A DNA stretch of 64,000 nucleotides. Origin: Stictocephala bisonia (taxonomy: Eukaryota; Arthropoda; Insecta; Hemiptera; Membracidae). The notes under the pieces are model-generated. The model did not search any database. It was not told where the DNA came from and saw only the letters and a list, made by a program, of their open reading frames with translations. A program made the translations under genes and the position numbers. Where the stretch lies: contig JAQJVL010000029.1 in assembly GCA_035578905.1 (NCBI GenBank), positions 3,866,668-3,930,667 of the forward strand. Direction: 5' to 3'. Below, in pieces: positions 50,913 through 63,200 of the stretch. The first letter of the stretch is position 1, and the number at the start of each line of letters is the position of its first letter.

Positions 50913-52923
50913 TATAGTATACCAACACCTACTTTGAGGCGGAAAACGTAGTCGACCGCGCTAATAGCCCACCTTTCGAAGCCATTGTCACCCGTAAGCT
51001 GGGTCGGGAGGCCGGCGGGCAGCCAATTAGTCACACGTATTGCTCCGAGTACCGATACGATTTTTTTCCAGATTCAATTTTATGGAAATATAAGTCATGT
51101 TACGTTATTCATCGCGGCCTGCTGTTAATCGTGATATAAAATTTGACGCAAATCGGTGAAAATTGAGTGGTTAAAATGCACTTACTTAATGTGTTTGAAA
51201 CAGTAATAAGGATTTAATTTAATAATACTACATAAATAAAACTAGAATCATGTATTTACAAAAGAAAAAAAACATTACACAGTCATAAACAAACGAACCA
51301 AGAAAGTTTACAATTAAAAAATATCGCTTAATGGAATTAATAACTGATCAGTATTGTAATAATGTTAAATTAAACCTATTTAAACTGTATTTACAAAATA
51401 AAAAAAACATTGCACAGCCATTAACAAACTAGCTAAGATCAAAATACACAACAGAGTTGATGTATTTATCTTGGTCTTAAGAACGAAATACAAGGAAAAC
51501 GTAATGTGTCATTTTAAAATTCACAAACATTAAAAATATCTAACAATTTTAGAACAAAGGAAGACAATAATTAGACTCTATAGAAGTATTTTACATCTAT
51601 TTACATTACCAAAAAGGTCCAATAAACATAATTAATAACAAAATAACAAAAATAAAATGAATGGATAACATTTTTAAACATTTAAACAAAGCAAAGCAAA
51701 TTATGTACACTGACAGATAATAATAAGCAGCCGAATAAAGTAAACCATTTAACTGCCATATTAGAAGTAAAATATTGAGTCATTTTAGGCAATTTAAATT
51801 TTGTTTACACGCTCGGGCAATCCTAAACGTACCCTTATTTACGTCAGAGCTTTATTTGTATAGCCCTAATATAGATAGTTACAAAATTCAATGTTAAAAA
51901 TAAAAAAAATTTGGTGTTAACGATTAAAGTTAATTACTTTAACAGCTGAATAATAACTAAATGCATGTATTTAGAAACAAAAAGTTTGTATTTCAAAGTC
52001 AAATCTATTGTTGATACTTATTTTTCGTAGACACCGTAAACTTGTAAAATAAGACGTCTTTCTGCACTGGTGTATGCCTGTTTACTCTTAGAGGTGATAT
52101 ACTTCTCCGGAGACAAAGCCCTAACTTCTGCCATTGCACTCACAAATTTGATTCTTCACCGAATAACCCGCAAACATAAACTGACCACAGCGACTAAACA
52201 GTTACCTCAGTAGAATATTAGTAACATTAGTGGAACTTATGTATCCCAGAATACATAATTAAGGCCGGATGTTGGGACGGCCAGAACCGAAGGGAAGTAT
52301 GAATCACGTCCATCCCTTTGCTAATGATGTGGAACCAGTAATGACCGTGGTGCATCGATCATACTAAGCATGAAAGATTTGAGTTAATTTAGTAATCAAA
52401 GGTAAACTTTCCATCCAAAACCATAATTTTTAATTCTCGTCGCATCCTCGTAGTAAATCGAACAGGTTTAGTTTAATATTACTACAATACTTAAGAATTA
52501 TAGTTCCATTTAAGCACTCTTTTTTAATTTTCAATGTTCTTGGTTCGTTTGTTCATGACTAATGTTTTTTTCTTTTGTAAATACATGACTCTAGTTTTAT
52601 TTATGTAGTATTATTAAATTAAATCCTTATTGCTATTTCAAACACATTAAGCAAGTGCATTTTAACCACTCAATTTTCACCGATTTGCGTCAAATTTTAT
52701 ATCACGATTAACAGCAGGCCGCGATGAATAACGTAACATGACTTATATTTCCATAAAATTGAATCTGGAAAAAAATCGTATCGGTACTCGGAGCAATACG
52801 TGTGAGTAATTGGCTGCCCGCCGGCCTCCCGACCCAGCTTACGGGTGACAATGGCTTCGAAAGGTGGGCTATTAGCGCGGTTGACTGCGTTTTCCGCCTC
52901 AAAGTAGGTGTTGGTATACTATA
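50913..52923 (-). mobile_element. DNA transposon with ~420-bp terminal inverted repeats
   Basis: The left arm (50913 to about 51330) and right arm (about 52500-52923) are near-identical inverses, starting TATAGTATACCAACACCTAC and containing GTAGTCGACCGCGCTAATAG, GGCCGGCGGGCAGCCAATTA and a GC-rich core. The interior of about 1.15 kb carries only a small minus-strand coding piece (52018-52134). Total 2.0 kb. Low divergence of the arms points to recent activity or gene conversion. Confidence 0.88.
52018..52134 (-). CDS. short transposase-like N-terminal frame inside the long-TIR element
   Basis: ATG at 52134: MAEVRALSPEKY, then KSKQAYTSAERRLILQVYGV and a TAA; 38 codons. The phrase 'AERRLILQVY' parallels 'GERKTVLNV' in the element at 43995-46251 and the general GER..(I/V)LNVY start of a class of insect DDE transposases. 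Probably exon 1 or a truncated remnant. No catalytic part seen. Confidence 0.4.
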   Translation of the reverse strand: MAEVRALSPEKYITSKSKQAYTSAERRLILQVYGVYEK

Positions 52924-52924
52924 G

Positions 52925-53500
52925 TTCTATTAGTTTACTGAGTAATGGTATAATATAGAAATTGAGCTAATAGTATGCCAAATAGTCGTCCGAATACTTA
53001 GTTTAAATTAATCACAGCAGCACATATACACGTCTACAACAAATGCATTGGCTTGGGCAACCTGTTTGTTTAGTGGTCAATGCTACAAGCTAATGGTGTA
53101 CAGTACAGTAATAACACAAGGATAATATTACTACACAGAATAACATCGGTAAATTCTACCTCGTGTGGGTCTTTTTCGGAATGTCCCTGCATATGGTAAA
53201 GATCGTCTACCAAGTTTAGAACAAAACTAAACTTACAGTGTACCTTTGATGTTGGCCATGTGGTTTTGATCTACATGAAAATAATAAGGGACATCACTTT
53301 AATTGTCAATAGGCGCCTTCTGTTATTTGGATTAGGTTGCATGCAATTCCTCCATGGCTTGTTTGGATTAAATAAATATAAGTTAATGTGTTACTTGCTT
53401 ACATGTGAACTTTCTACTTCGTTTGACAATTAATCATTACCAAACAAATGCAGGGACATTTCAGCAAAGACCCCCTCATGTAATATTACGTCAGTAGCAC
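52925..53500. other. no gene recognised
   Basis: AT-rich non-coding sequence. Confidence 0.4.
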
Positions 53501-53534
53501 ATTTGAGCGATATTGCTAGTGACACAATATTATA

Positions 53535-53740
53535 GCACAATATGTTTGGATTAACATTGGTCTTACGGAGAATAGATTAAGTATGACTGACAACCACAGC
53601 TCCACCTTAATTATTTAATTAACTAAAGATAACAACTCTTAATCTTGCTTTTTGTTGGTTTATTTTTTATAAATAAAAATTTGCAGATGTTAACATCAAA
53701 TAAGAATGTTAAGAAATTACGTATCAAAATTCATGATCTT
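53535..53740 (+). repeat. triplicated segment, copy 1
   Basis: AGCACAATATGTTTGGATTA, ATTGGTCTTACGGAGAATAG, TGACAACCACAGCTCCACCT and AAATTTGCAGATGTTAACAT are shared nearly base for base with 57903-58065 and 58096-58300. The copy extends past TTAACATCAAATAAGAATGT to AAATTCATG, as does copy 3. Confidence 0.88.
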
Positions 53741-53784
53741 ACATGTTATTTGTGTTTACATATAAATTATAATCTTTTATCTAA

Positions 53785-54115
53785 TAAAAAAAATTGGGTG
53801 TGCGTCGGACCACACGGTGGAAGTTATACTTCTTTGGCCATTCTCATACACCCACTCACGCACACAAACAGACAGGATATATAAATGAAATATAAGACAT
53901 TTTTCAATATTATTCAATATATTTATCTTCAATATATTATACGTGACTTCATTATTATATTATACACCTATATTATCATTATCAGTAATTTCTTCGATTA
54001 ACAATCGATTAATCGATAGTTCTTAAAAATTTGTTCTTACTTTTCAGCGTGACGCGGTTTCTCGACCAACATCCCATCCCAAAGTGTCTAACGGGCGCAA
54101 AGAAGTATAACTTCA
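53785..54115. repeat. inverted-repeat relic (GGAAGTTATACTTCTTTGG)
   Basis: GGTGTGCGTCGGACCACACG then GTGGAAGTTATACTTCTTTGG (53818-53838), and GCAAAGAAGTATAACTTCAA (54097-54116), are an inverted pair about 260 bases apart, with hypersimple T/A sequence between. Likely a decayed MITE. Confidence 0.5.
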
Positions 54116-54119
54116 AAAA

Positions 54120-54740
54120 TTCACCCATAATGTAAACATTTTCATATAGTTAATATTTTACATTTATAAAGATCTCATAATAATTAATATAATTGTGTAC
54201 ATAGTATTTTGAATAAAAAACTTCAAAACACCTTGTTGTTTACTGATGCAATAAAAAATTAAAATTACAGGTCAATATTTATTACTCGTCTTCACAAAAA
54301 TACATAGTAAACTCTTTGTTTCCACCAATAAAGTTGTTTTTAGAATTGAATAAACCACCACTAAACAATTGAATGTAGAAACGTAGGAAAAAAGCTACTT
54401 CCTACCCCAGCTCATCTCATACCATGTTATCTGGACCCCAAAAGTAAGTGAGTATTATTCATATTCTATGATATACATTTATTTTCTAAAGTAGGATTCG
54501 AGTTCTTTGGTATTTTTGTCCAGACTGCAACTCTTTAGTTCCCCAATCCATAACAATAGACAGGATTCAGTGTCATCGTGTGTGGTACTCACTGAATACA
54601 CTTGGCAAAACTTGTTCACACAACCCCCTCTGCACATTTATATTCTATACTGTGGTAATTTACTCTGCACAGTATTTCTTACACTTAATTCCAATAAAAT
54701 CAACACCTTACATGACAACATGTTTAGTTTATTTTTATTT
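54120..54740. other. no gene recognised
   Basis: AT-rich; short frames only. Confidence 0.4.
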
Positions 54741-54744
54741 ATTT

Positions 54745-54790
54745 AATCTTAAGACGCAGATCGTCCAAGATATGGACGAATGTTGATTCA
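54745..54790 (-). repeat. SINE 3' tail fragment
   Basis: TTAATCTTAAGACGCAGATC and the following ATATGGACGAATGTTGAT are the reverse of the last 45 bases of the SINE at 15728. Confidence 0.6.
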
Positions 54791-54794
54791 TAAA

Positions 54795-56205
54795 CGAAAA
54801 ATTTCAATCATTTCTAACCAATAAATTATCAGTGTCATTCCATAGTATTCATTTATGTATTTCAAAAGCAAAAATTGCTATAATAATGAAATAATCTGCC
54901 TTTAACACTTTTAATATATTTTATTTGAACTGTGCACATTTCAACTTCTGTGAAGTCATCTTTAGGTACAAAAATATATGTATATACAATACAAATTCTT
55001 ATGGTAGTCATAAATGCCAAGTAAATGGCATGTGGAGGAGGGAGAATGTTTACTTCTCCCACCACAGTTCCCCTCCAGCAGCAGTGAGCTGCAAGATACA
55101 GTTACGTACAAAACATATTAAATCAATGATGGTAAAATATTTTAACTATGGTATGAACAAATTTAATTAAGGTTGGTGACTCTGACAATCATTCTAGCAT
55201 TTAAACCATTAAGAATACTTAAATGCAACTCAATTGATTAAACACAATAGAAGATCCAAAGTAAACACTATGGCAAGTGGGGTCATTGTTGTAATGACAG
55301 ATCCTTGCTTCTAATAGTGACTGTACTAAAAAAATAAGACAGGGCGTGGTGGGGCACTAATTCTGTCGCACATGTGCTGTTCGCAGGCCATTTAACATGA
55401 GTTGGATGCTACCTGAATATGACTTCATAGAATTTTATGTGTATAGAACAAATGAAGTGTTAAAAGTTAGTGTTATATTATTTTTATTACATACTTATTT
55501 TATTTGACATTGGTGAAGCTGGGTAACTGAAAGACACTTATCAAGTTGAATTAATACTATGACTAGTCTTTCTTTTACCAATGATTTTCAGCATTCCAGC
55601 TACCATAGTATGTTTGTTTTATATCGATTTGAACCAAATAATATTTTTGCCAATGTACTGTAAACATTTCTACAGCGCCAATCATTTTGTTGATTGTATT
55701 CTTTAAATTATGGACTTTAATAATATTACTAAATTTTATTTTTAAATGGATTTGATTATAAATTATTGCCATATCATTTAACTGCCCCACTAGAGTTATA
55801 TTTTATTCTTAATCCATGTCTATATTTAACAAGTGAGACATCAATTATTATTTGTTGAATTGCATTAAAAATAATAAAAACAATCCCTTTATTCCAATTG
55901 TAATAAAACTGCAATTTTGTTATATTGTTCGAAAAACAAGCGTTATTTGATGGCAGAATGAAAAAGTATTTCTATTTTACTGTTTTCTTAAATATTTAAT
56001 TTTATACCTTGCATCTGCTTCATATTTTTCAGAAAAAATAACATACATTATTGTGTGATAGATGAATGTGAAGTAAGGAACGTTATCACCGGATGCTTAT
56101 CTATCAATACAATATGAGATAAGAAAGGAATCCAGTCCAACATGAAACTAAAAACAACATACACTTTGGATTGATAATGTATTACATTCACTCCAATTGG
56201 AATCA
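54795..56205. other. no gene recognised
   Basis: AT-rich. 55020-55100 is GC-richer (GGAGGAGGGAGAATG, CCCCTCCAGCAGCAG) but has no supported exon. Confidence 0.4.
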
Positions 56206-56208
56206 AAA

Positions 56209-56495
56209 CACGTTCACGGGTAACGAAAAATTATGTAGCTATGGGCTGTGCTGAAATAAATTATATTATTTTACTAATTCAACTAAATATAGTTTTAATA
56301 AGAATATAAACGATGTATACTTGTAATGATAGGTCGTAATTATCAAATATAATCAATAACGCCCATAGGCATCATTAGCGTACAGCAAAACAATTTTATG
56401 TAATGCGCCAGCCACAAGGCGCTACGCTCATTGGCGTCAGCCGCCTATAGCGTGGTGATACAACTAGCCCATTGGCGTTATCCACACTGAACGTG
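56209..56495. mobile_element. piggyBac-like MITE 1
   Basis: Ends CACGTTCACGGGTAACG and (inverse) CACGTTCAGTGTGGATAACG; TTAA follows at the right (56496-56499), left TTAA changed to AAAA. The interior has inverted GGCG / CGCC-rich units (CTCATTGGCGTCAGCCGCC). 287 bases, no coding capacity. Confidence 0.65.
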
Positions 56496-56716
56496 TTAAA
56501 TGAATACTACTATTTCTTTGTTTTTTAAGAACATAAAAAGCTGCAAATTTCTAAAATGAATCAATATATAAACACAATGTGATTAGACAGTAACTGCTTG
56601 GAATCGTATACGTACAATATTGTAAACTACAAGCTTGAAACATTCAAACAGCCAACACTTTTCAATGGTAGACTAACTTCTCACATTTATTAGTAGTTCA
56701 ACCACTACATTCTTAA

Positions 56717-57499
56717 CACGTTCACTGCTGAAATCGCCCAACATTGTGCATGCCCCAGGTTGAAATATAATAAATTTTTATTTAACTTATAAATAGTCCC
56801 ATTGTAGCCAGAGTAGTGTCAGAAGGTGTCCAGGTATGGAATTAGGCCAATTCCATTGACGTCATTTCCGGTGCGTTGATCAACGTTGTCCGCCTGGGGC
56901 GCCGGTAAGCGTTACTCAGCTGGCAATTGTTGACAATTTTCTGCAGTCCCATTATTGATAATTGCATAACAGAATAAATAAACAGTTTTACAACAACAAC
57001 AAAAACTTCTTCTGTCGAAAAAATAATGTTTAGTCACGATAATAATAAGTTCGCGCACAATGTTATCGAATGGCATGAGAATGTACAGTTAGTCCTAATA
57101 ATGTATGGTAATATAAAAAATGGGTATACTAAAAATAAAAAAACTATTTACAACACTTCCCACCGCCATTGTTACACTATATTTCACTCATGAATGTCCT
57201 CATGGAACTTGTCGAAAACTATCATCCATTGCACAAACATTACTTATAACAATCCTAAAAAACACTAAAACGTAGAACTGGTACCACAAACACAAAAATG
57301 GTGGTATCCAAAAACGAAGTACATCGAAATGTTCACAAAGACCGGCACAACAAGCGACGAGCGACACAACGTTCCCGGGCAATGGCTAACCTCACACGGA
57401 GTCAATATATTTCAAGGACTGTAGGATCATTGTACAACGCTGCCCGCCACACGCGCTACTGCGGCGCATCGTTGATCAACGTCGCCCGCATTCAACGTG
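56717..57499. mobile_element. piggyBac-like MITE 2, TTAA-flanked
   Basis: TTAA at 56713-56716 and 57500-57503. Ends CACGTTCACTGCTG and (inverse) CACGTTGAATG. Subterminal inverted copies of CGTTGATCAACGTTGTCCGCC (about 56875) and CGTTGATCAACGTCGCCCGC (about 57470) strengthen the case. 783 bases without a transposase; the plus-strand frame 57298-57510 is a chance reading. Confidence 0.78.
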
Positions 57500-57504
57500 T
57501 TAAT

Positions 57505-57870
57505 GAATAATTATAGTTGTGAGGTGCATTTGAAAAAATTGCTATTTAATTTTTAACTACAGTAGAACATTGATTATCCGGCTGACTGTCATCCGATGAC
57601 AATCAGACGAAAATAATTTTTGTATTAGATAAAATTACAACTATGCTGAAAAGCTCTGTTGAGCCCCGCAGTGCGAATCTCGAACAGGAATGTTTGAGTG
57701 TTGCATTTTGAACATTGCAGGCGCTATTCTTTTAACTTGTCATTGCATGTTATTGCATTACTCGTCACTGTGCAATGTGTTCAAAAATCCGAGCTGGCAA
57801 TTTGTTTACCAGAGCCGTTGGAAAGAATCCCCTTATGGGGAAATAGTAGATTTCATTATGTACACACCTT
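57505..57870. other. no gene recognised
   Basis: AT-rich; short chance frames only. Confidence 0.4.
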
Positions 57871-57875
57871 CAGCA

Positions 57876-58262
57876 TCGTCAGTCTTCTGTTTATTGTGGC
57901 AGAGCACAATATGTTTGGATTAACATTGGTCTTACAGAGAATAGATTAAGTATGACTGACAACCACAGCTCCACCTTAATTATTTAATTAACTAAAGATA
58001 ACAACTCTTAATCTTGCTTTTTTGTTGGTCTATTTTTTTTTTTTATAAATAAAAATTTGCAGATGTTATTGTCAGTCTTCTGTTTACTGTGGCAGAGCAC
58101 AATATGTTTGGATTAACATTGGTCTTACAGAGAATAGATTAAGTATGACTGACAACCACAGCTCCACCTTAATTATTTAATTAACTAAAGATAACAACTC
58201 TTAATCTTGCTTTTTTGTTGGTCTATTTTTTTTATAAATAAAAATTTGCAGATGTTAACATC
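57876..58262 (+). repeat. triplicated segment, copies 2 and 3 in tandem
   Basis: A 194-base unit beginning GTCAGTCTTCTGTTTAYTGTGGCAG and continuing AGCACAATATGTTTGGATTA is repeated directly twice; copy 3 continues to about 58300 with the longer end found in copy 1. Differences between copies are mostly in T-run length. Confidence 0.9.
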
Positions 58263-58479
58263 AAATAAGAATGTTAAGAAATTACGTATCAAAATTCTAG
58301 TTCTAGTTCATACTTTTAAAATCACTACAATATAGAACTACAGTAAACCCTCTCGTATCTGGACCTCTGATAACCGAACCTTCCAATATCTGGACTGGGC
58401 TTTAAAAAAAAATGTTAAAAACTGTGATAAAATTAACTTAGGTCAGATAGTACAAAACAATATTTTTTTACCCGATTAA

Positions 58480-59084
58480 AGCCACCATACATGGGTGAGC
58501 ATATTTGTAATAATGTTTGCAACGAACATGCTTGCCCGTGTGTTGGATCTACAAGCATTCCAACAGGCGAGAATGTTCGGATCGGCGCTTGGCTCGTCAG
58601 ACTTCGCGAGCCTCAGCCCCAACATGGACATGCTTGGCCGTCTATTAGGACGACGAACATATTCGCCAGTCACCTGCAGCAGGTTGTTTTTTGTTATGCT
58701 GATCGGTGGGAATTTTCTTTATTTGGGTTGGCAAAACTGTAGAGGGATAAGAGTATTACTATTCTTGTTGAAGAAGCAGTGCCGAAGTGTCGTTTGTGCA
58801 GTTATAGTGATAGTTATTGGTGTTTTGTATAAGTTGAGAATTTGACAATAGTAACATTTTGTTCAGCGATATCAAACAGTTCTGTACAGAATTTATTGAT
58901 CTTTATCCAAAACTTAAGAAACTTTTCCAAAAACACTTAAGAAAGGAAAGTTTACTGAGAGGCTAGAGTACTTTGTGGCAGCGGCGAGAATGCTCGATCG
59001 TCTGTGGGCAACGCCAAACATGTTTGTGAGCATGCTTGATTATCTATGAGCAGCACCGAACATGCTCGCGCGTATATGATGGAC
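58480..59084. mobile_element. candidate TTAA-flanked MITE with GAACATG/CATGCTCG units
   Basis: TTAA at 58476-58479 and 59085-59088. Imperfect ends AGCCACCATACATGGGTGAGC and (inverse) GTCCATCATATACGCGCGAGC. Inside, many degenerate copies of CATGCTYG / CGARCATG occur on both strands (58528, 58570, 58630, 58990, 59020, 59060). The 116-codon frame at 58495 arises from these units and has no domain. Confidence 0.55.
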
Positions 59085-59089
59085 TTAAT

Positions 59090-60000
59090 AGCGCTTGATT
59101 CTGCGAAATCCCTTACTTCTGCCGCGCATCCATTTTTCCCAGAAGCTCGTCTTGTCTGTCCTTCAGACGCTCCATAAATAACCTTACATGTAAGTTACTA
59201 GGTTCAGTCAGCACAGCCCGTGGCGGGGTCGTATTTGTTGTTTTGTTTGACAAACCATACATCCTTGTGTTTTATTCTGTTTGGTTCATTACTGTATGTA
59301 AATAATTTATTATTGTTTATTGTGTTTTATTTTTTTTTTACTGACTGGCTAGTAAAACATATTTAACCAGTTTGATTTTAAAATTTTTATTTTAATGTTA
59401 GGTTACAGTTTTTATTAGTGTTTATTGAACTGTGCGTTTTTTTCTGACATATAACATAATATTGTTAATGCTAACAGTAAAAGTTTTAGTACCTAAACTA
59501 AAATCCAAACAAATTACCTATTTTTAACTTGATTTAATGTATTGTATAATTATAATTATGATATTACAAGATCGAATTTGATTTTTTCATCAAGTGTATA
59601 AAGAATTTTAAGTGTGTCTATTTTATTATTATTACCAAATAAATTGTTAGGTGACGGCAAATACATTCACGGTTATTCAAACTATATCATTATTTTCGTG
59701 ATAAAAATAAAAGTGACCAAAGGTGAATCCTATTATTTTATGGTATATTTATTGTTATTGCAGTAGACTTTCATCAAAAAACAGGAAACATACAAATTTA
59801 GTACAATCAAATGAAACTGACAGGAAATAACTCATACATGATTTTTTAACTGTCACAAATGTTCTTTCTCTGTTAGTAACACCAAAAACATCAACGAAAA
59901 ATCTATTGTTTTAGGATTTTCAAAACCTCCAAGATGGTCGGAATGTCAAGTGTAGGATTATCACGGACAAAATACATACTTCTGAGAGTTAAACTAAAAA
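59090..60000. other. no gene recognised
   Basis: AT-rich 3' flank of the prefoldin gene. Confidence 0.4.
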
Positions 60001-60004
60001 ACTG

Positions 60005-60010
60005 ATTTTA
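60005..60010 (-). terminator. possible polyadenylation signal of prefoldin subunit 1
   Basis: TTTATT on the plus strand is AATAAA on the minus strand, about 185 bases past the stop codon of the last prefoldin exon. This fits a short 3' UTR. Confidence 0.4.
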
Positions 60011-60192
60011 TTAATTAAATACATACAAAATAAATCAAACTGATAAGTAAATGATGATCTAAAACATAATGATTTAGTACACAAAATACTGAAAAAGTTT
60101 GTCAAATATTAGCATAAGTAAATGAATAAATAATAAAAATTAATTAAATTTGTTACTGCAGAAATTAGTTACATTTTATAAACCACTGATCA

Positions 60193-60294
60193 CTATGCAG
60201 CAACTTCTTGAGGTGCATCTTTTCGTTGCTGAACCATTTCTCTAAGATTGTTTTTACTGTCTTTTAAACTTCTTTCTAAGTAGCCCTTATTGCT
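60193..60294 (-). CDS. Pfdn1: prefoldin subunit 1, last exon (33 codons and stop)
   Basis: Acceptor TATTATTTTACAG; SNKGYLERSLKDSKNNLREM, then VQQRKDAPQEVAA and TAG at 60195-60193. Matches the C-terminal helix (kk.yLErsvke.e.niREml..r). Confidence 0.92.
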   Translation of the reverse strand, partial: SNKGYLERSLKDSKNNLREMVQQRKDAPQEVAA

Positions 60295-63200
60295 CTGTAA
60301 AATAATAACAAAGTGTAGCATGTTAGAATTTAAGTAATACATTATATGAATAAAATTAAGTTTAAAAGTTAGATAAACAGAAAACGCTTAACAGTTTTAC
60401 TAGCTGGTCTTACAAATTTGTAACTGAAATTGTAGGCCAAGTTGACAAAAAAGCCACTAACCAAGCCTCATATACCTAAACTTCACAATTTACTAATGTC
60501 ACAAAGGCAGCTAGGAAGTTGTCAAAAACAGCAGTATCCATATAATCAAGCCTTTTATTTGACTTACATGCCAGCTCAAAGCTTTTCAAACTCCCTAAAT
60601 GCATTTCTTTAAAAAATATCACCATCATAGACATTCCTGGCAATGAACACAATAAAGAGATGCCAATTATAGCCATAACATTATATAGTTTTGTTAGGCT
60701 ATTTGGTGTATATACAGTGTGTCCCGTAAGTAACCAGCCAAACTTCTGGAGGTCATTCCTTGGGTAAAAACAAACAAAAAATTTCATATGTACAAATCGT
60801 TTATCTCGCTCCATTATCCGGCTATTTGTCTGTATGTGTTTTTTACTAAAAACTTAATATCTCAAAGGTTATTTAAGATAAAACCATGAAAATTGGTATG
60901 AATGTTGTTGATCTTTACAGTATCCATGTACTATTTAAATTTCATTTTTTTACAACAATCTTTTTCAAAATGGCGGCCATTTTAAATTTTTAAAGCCAAA
61001 TATCTTAATAACCTTAAATTTTACTAAAAAATTGTAAGTTACAAAAAGTTTAAGAATTTGTTTATATAAATAATTATATAACAAGTTTTAAGATTGAACA
61101 ACTATTAACTGAGAAATTACAATTTTTATCAAATAAAAATATGCTTGATATTAATAAAATTGAAAACTTTAGTTTTCAATTTCGATAAAAATTGTAATTT
61201 CTCAGTTAATAGTTGTTCAATCTTAAAAAATTTTATATAATTATTTATAGAAATAAATTCTTAAACTTTTTTGTAACTTACAAGTTTTAAGTAAAATTTA
61301 AGGTTATTAATATATTTGGCTTTAAAAATTTAAAATGGCCGCCATCTTGAAAAAGATTGTTGTAAAAAATTAAATTTAAATAGTACATGGATACTGTAAA
61401 GATCAACATTCATACCAATTTTCATGGTTTTATCTTAAATAACATTTGAGATATTAAGTTTTTAGTAAAAAACACATACAGACAGATAGCCGGATAATGG
61501 AGCGAGATAGACGATTTGTACACATGAAATTTTTTGTTTGTTTTAACCCAAGGAATGACCTCCAGAAGTTTGGCTGGTTACTTACGGGACACCCTGTATA
61601 TGTATATATTTTTTTTTTATTTTTTTTTTTCAAATAAAACAAACTATGACTGATGAACATGATTAGTAAGTTAAATGGTTGTGAAGCAGTTATTTTAATT
61701 TCTTCTTTCAGTGTTGACTATTGGCTTTTACTAGTATTTCATTACTACTAATTATTATATGTAGTAAAAAACTTAATATTTTTGTACTGACCTCAAGAGA
61801 TTTAATTTTTTCTTCACAGTTGTTTATCTTGATGTCTATATTTTTACAAACTTCTGGAATTTCTGTAAGCATAAACGCACGCCCAACACTTTCGTATGTT
61901 TTTGTCTCCGATGAAAGGCCCTGCAAAATAACAGATTTAAAATATATTCCCTTGAAAATCGTTATTACTGTAGAACATTTACGTACCAATTCTTAACCAT
62001 CCCAGGTATTACATTTTGGAACACAAATGTAATGCATATCATGGTTTTTGAGGAACCAGAATTGTTTTCCCACTAAGTTAAAAAATTAAAAATGATGCAG
62101 GAATTTATCTTGAGTCTGGTTTATAGACGTAAACAGCATTTGTGTGTAAAATCTTGCACATATTATATATTCACAATAAACTATTACTCATAAATTCACA
62201 ACAAACTCATATTCAAACATGTTAATCGGACGACTGCATATTAATTAACTTTACCTGTCATGACACCTCAATCAGGTCGGCACAATAGAGAATCTTTTAC
62301 CATAGTTAATATCATTAGTTGGTATTTTAAAAACAATTTTACCATTGAAATATCGGCGCAGAGTTTTTAGACAGTAAAATTTACCGACAATATCACCAGT
62401 TGGGGTTCAAAAGGTTAAAAAAACATCAAACCTTGACCAGCTGCTTCACTATCATCAGGTAGTGGTCTTGTTAGTTACAATGATGCTATTCGGGACAGTT
62501 CTACCAAAAACGTATGCAAGAAAATAACCTAGAATGTGAATACTGATAGCCAACCTACTCTACCAGGTCAGCAAGTTTTAAGAGGCAAATTATGTTTTTA
62601 AAAAATGTTGCTATTCTGAGCGATCCAAATTTGATTTCTTCATTATTTAAATCCTGGATCTAGATCTTATAACTACTAGTAATTTGATCTTAACAATATA
62701 ATAAAACAAAAATATTAAGGAGGCAATACAATGAAAAATTTAAAAGTGAAGTGTGTTAACAAATCTAAGGTTACAAAGCAGTTTGATGATTACATTTATA
62801 AAAAACATATTAAAAAAGGATGTAATAATTTTTTTTAAAGACAAGAAATATGCAGTATCTGATGAAGCGTGGTCTGTACAGATTCTGCTTGTGAAAGAAA
62901 GAGTGATTCACAGCCTGTCGGAGTGCTGCAGTAATGGGATTGTCTATGGTCATTTTGTGCATGAAAGGATGAGTGTCTTTCTGCACTAATGATAATACAC
63001 CCTTCTGTCAAACGAGCCTTTTGTAAGGATAGAGTTCATAGTTCATTTAGCCTTATAGGGATCATATTTATGCCCTCAAATTTGAGTTATAACTGAGGTC
63101 TACTGTACTTACTTCAGTTAAATGTTAAAGAAAGGAAAATAGTTTCTGGAGAAAAGAAAATTATGTTTTAAAAAATCAAGAGAGGATAATTTAATTGCAG

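Noticed and set aside
52708..52902. 64-codon minus-strand frame
   Set aside because: Within the terminal inverted repeat of the 2-kb transposon; no protein pattern.
55330..55480. Exon after GTTCGCAG at 55387
   Set aside because: The frame is short, lacks a recognisable protein pattern, and no partner exon is seen.
57298..57510. 70-codon plus-strand frame rich in Arg
   Set aside because: Spans the right end of a TTAA-flanked MITE and ends beyond it; no domain.
58495..58845. 116-codon plus-strand frame
   Set aside because: Built from repeated CATG/CGAACATG words in a MITE; a second overlapping frame is equally open.
62753..62989. 78-codon plus-strand frame in a prefoldin intron
   Set aside because: No domain, no codon bias, and antisense to a supported gene intron.
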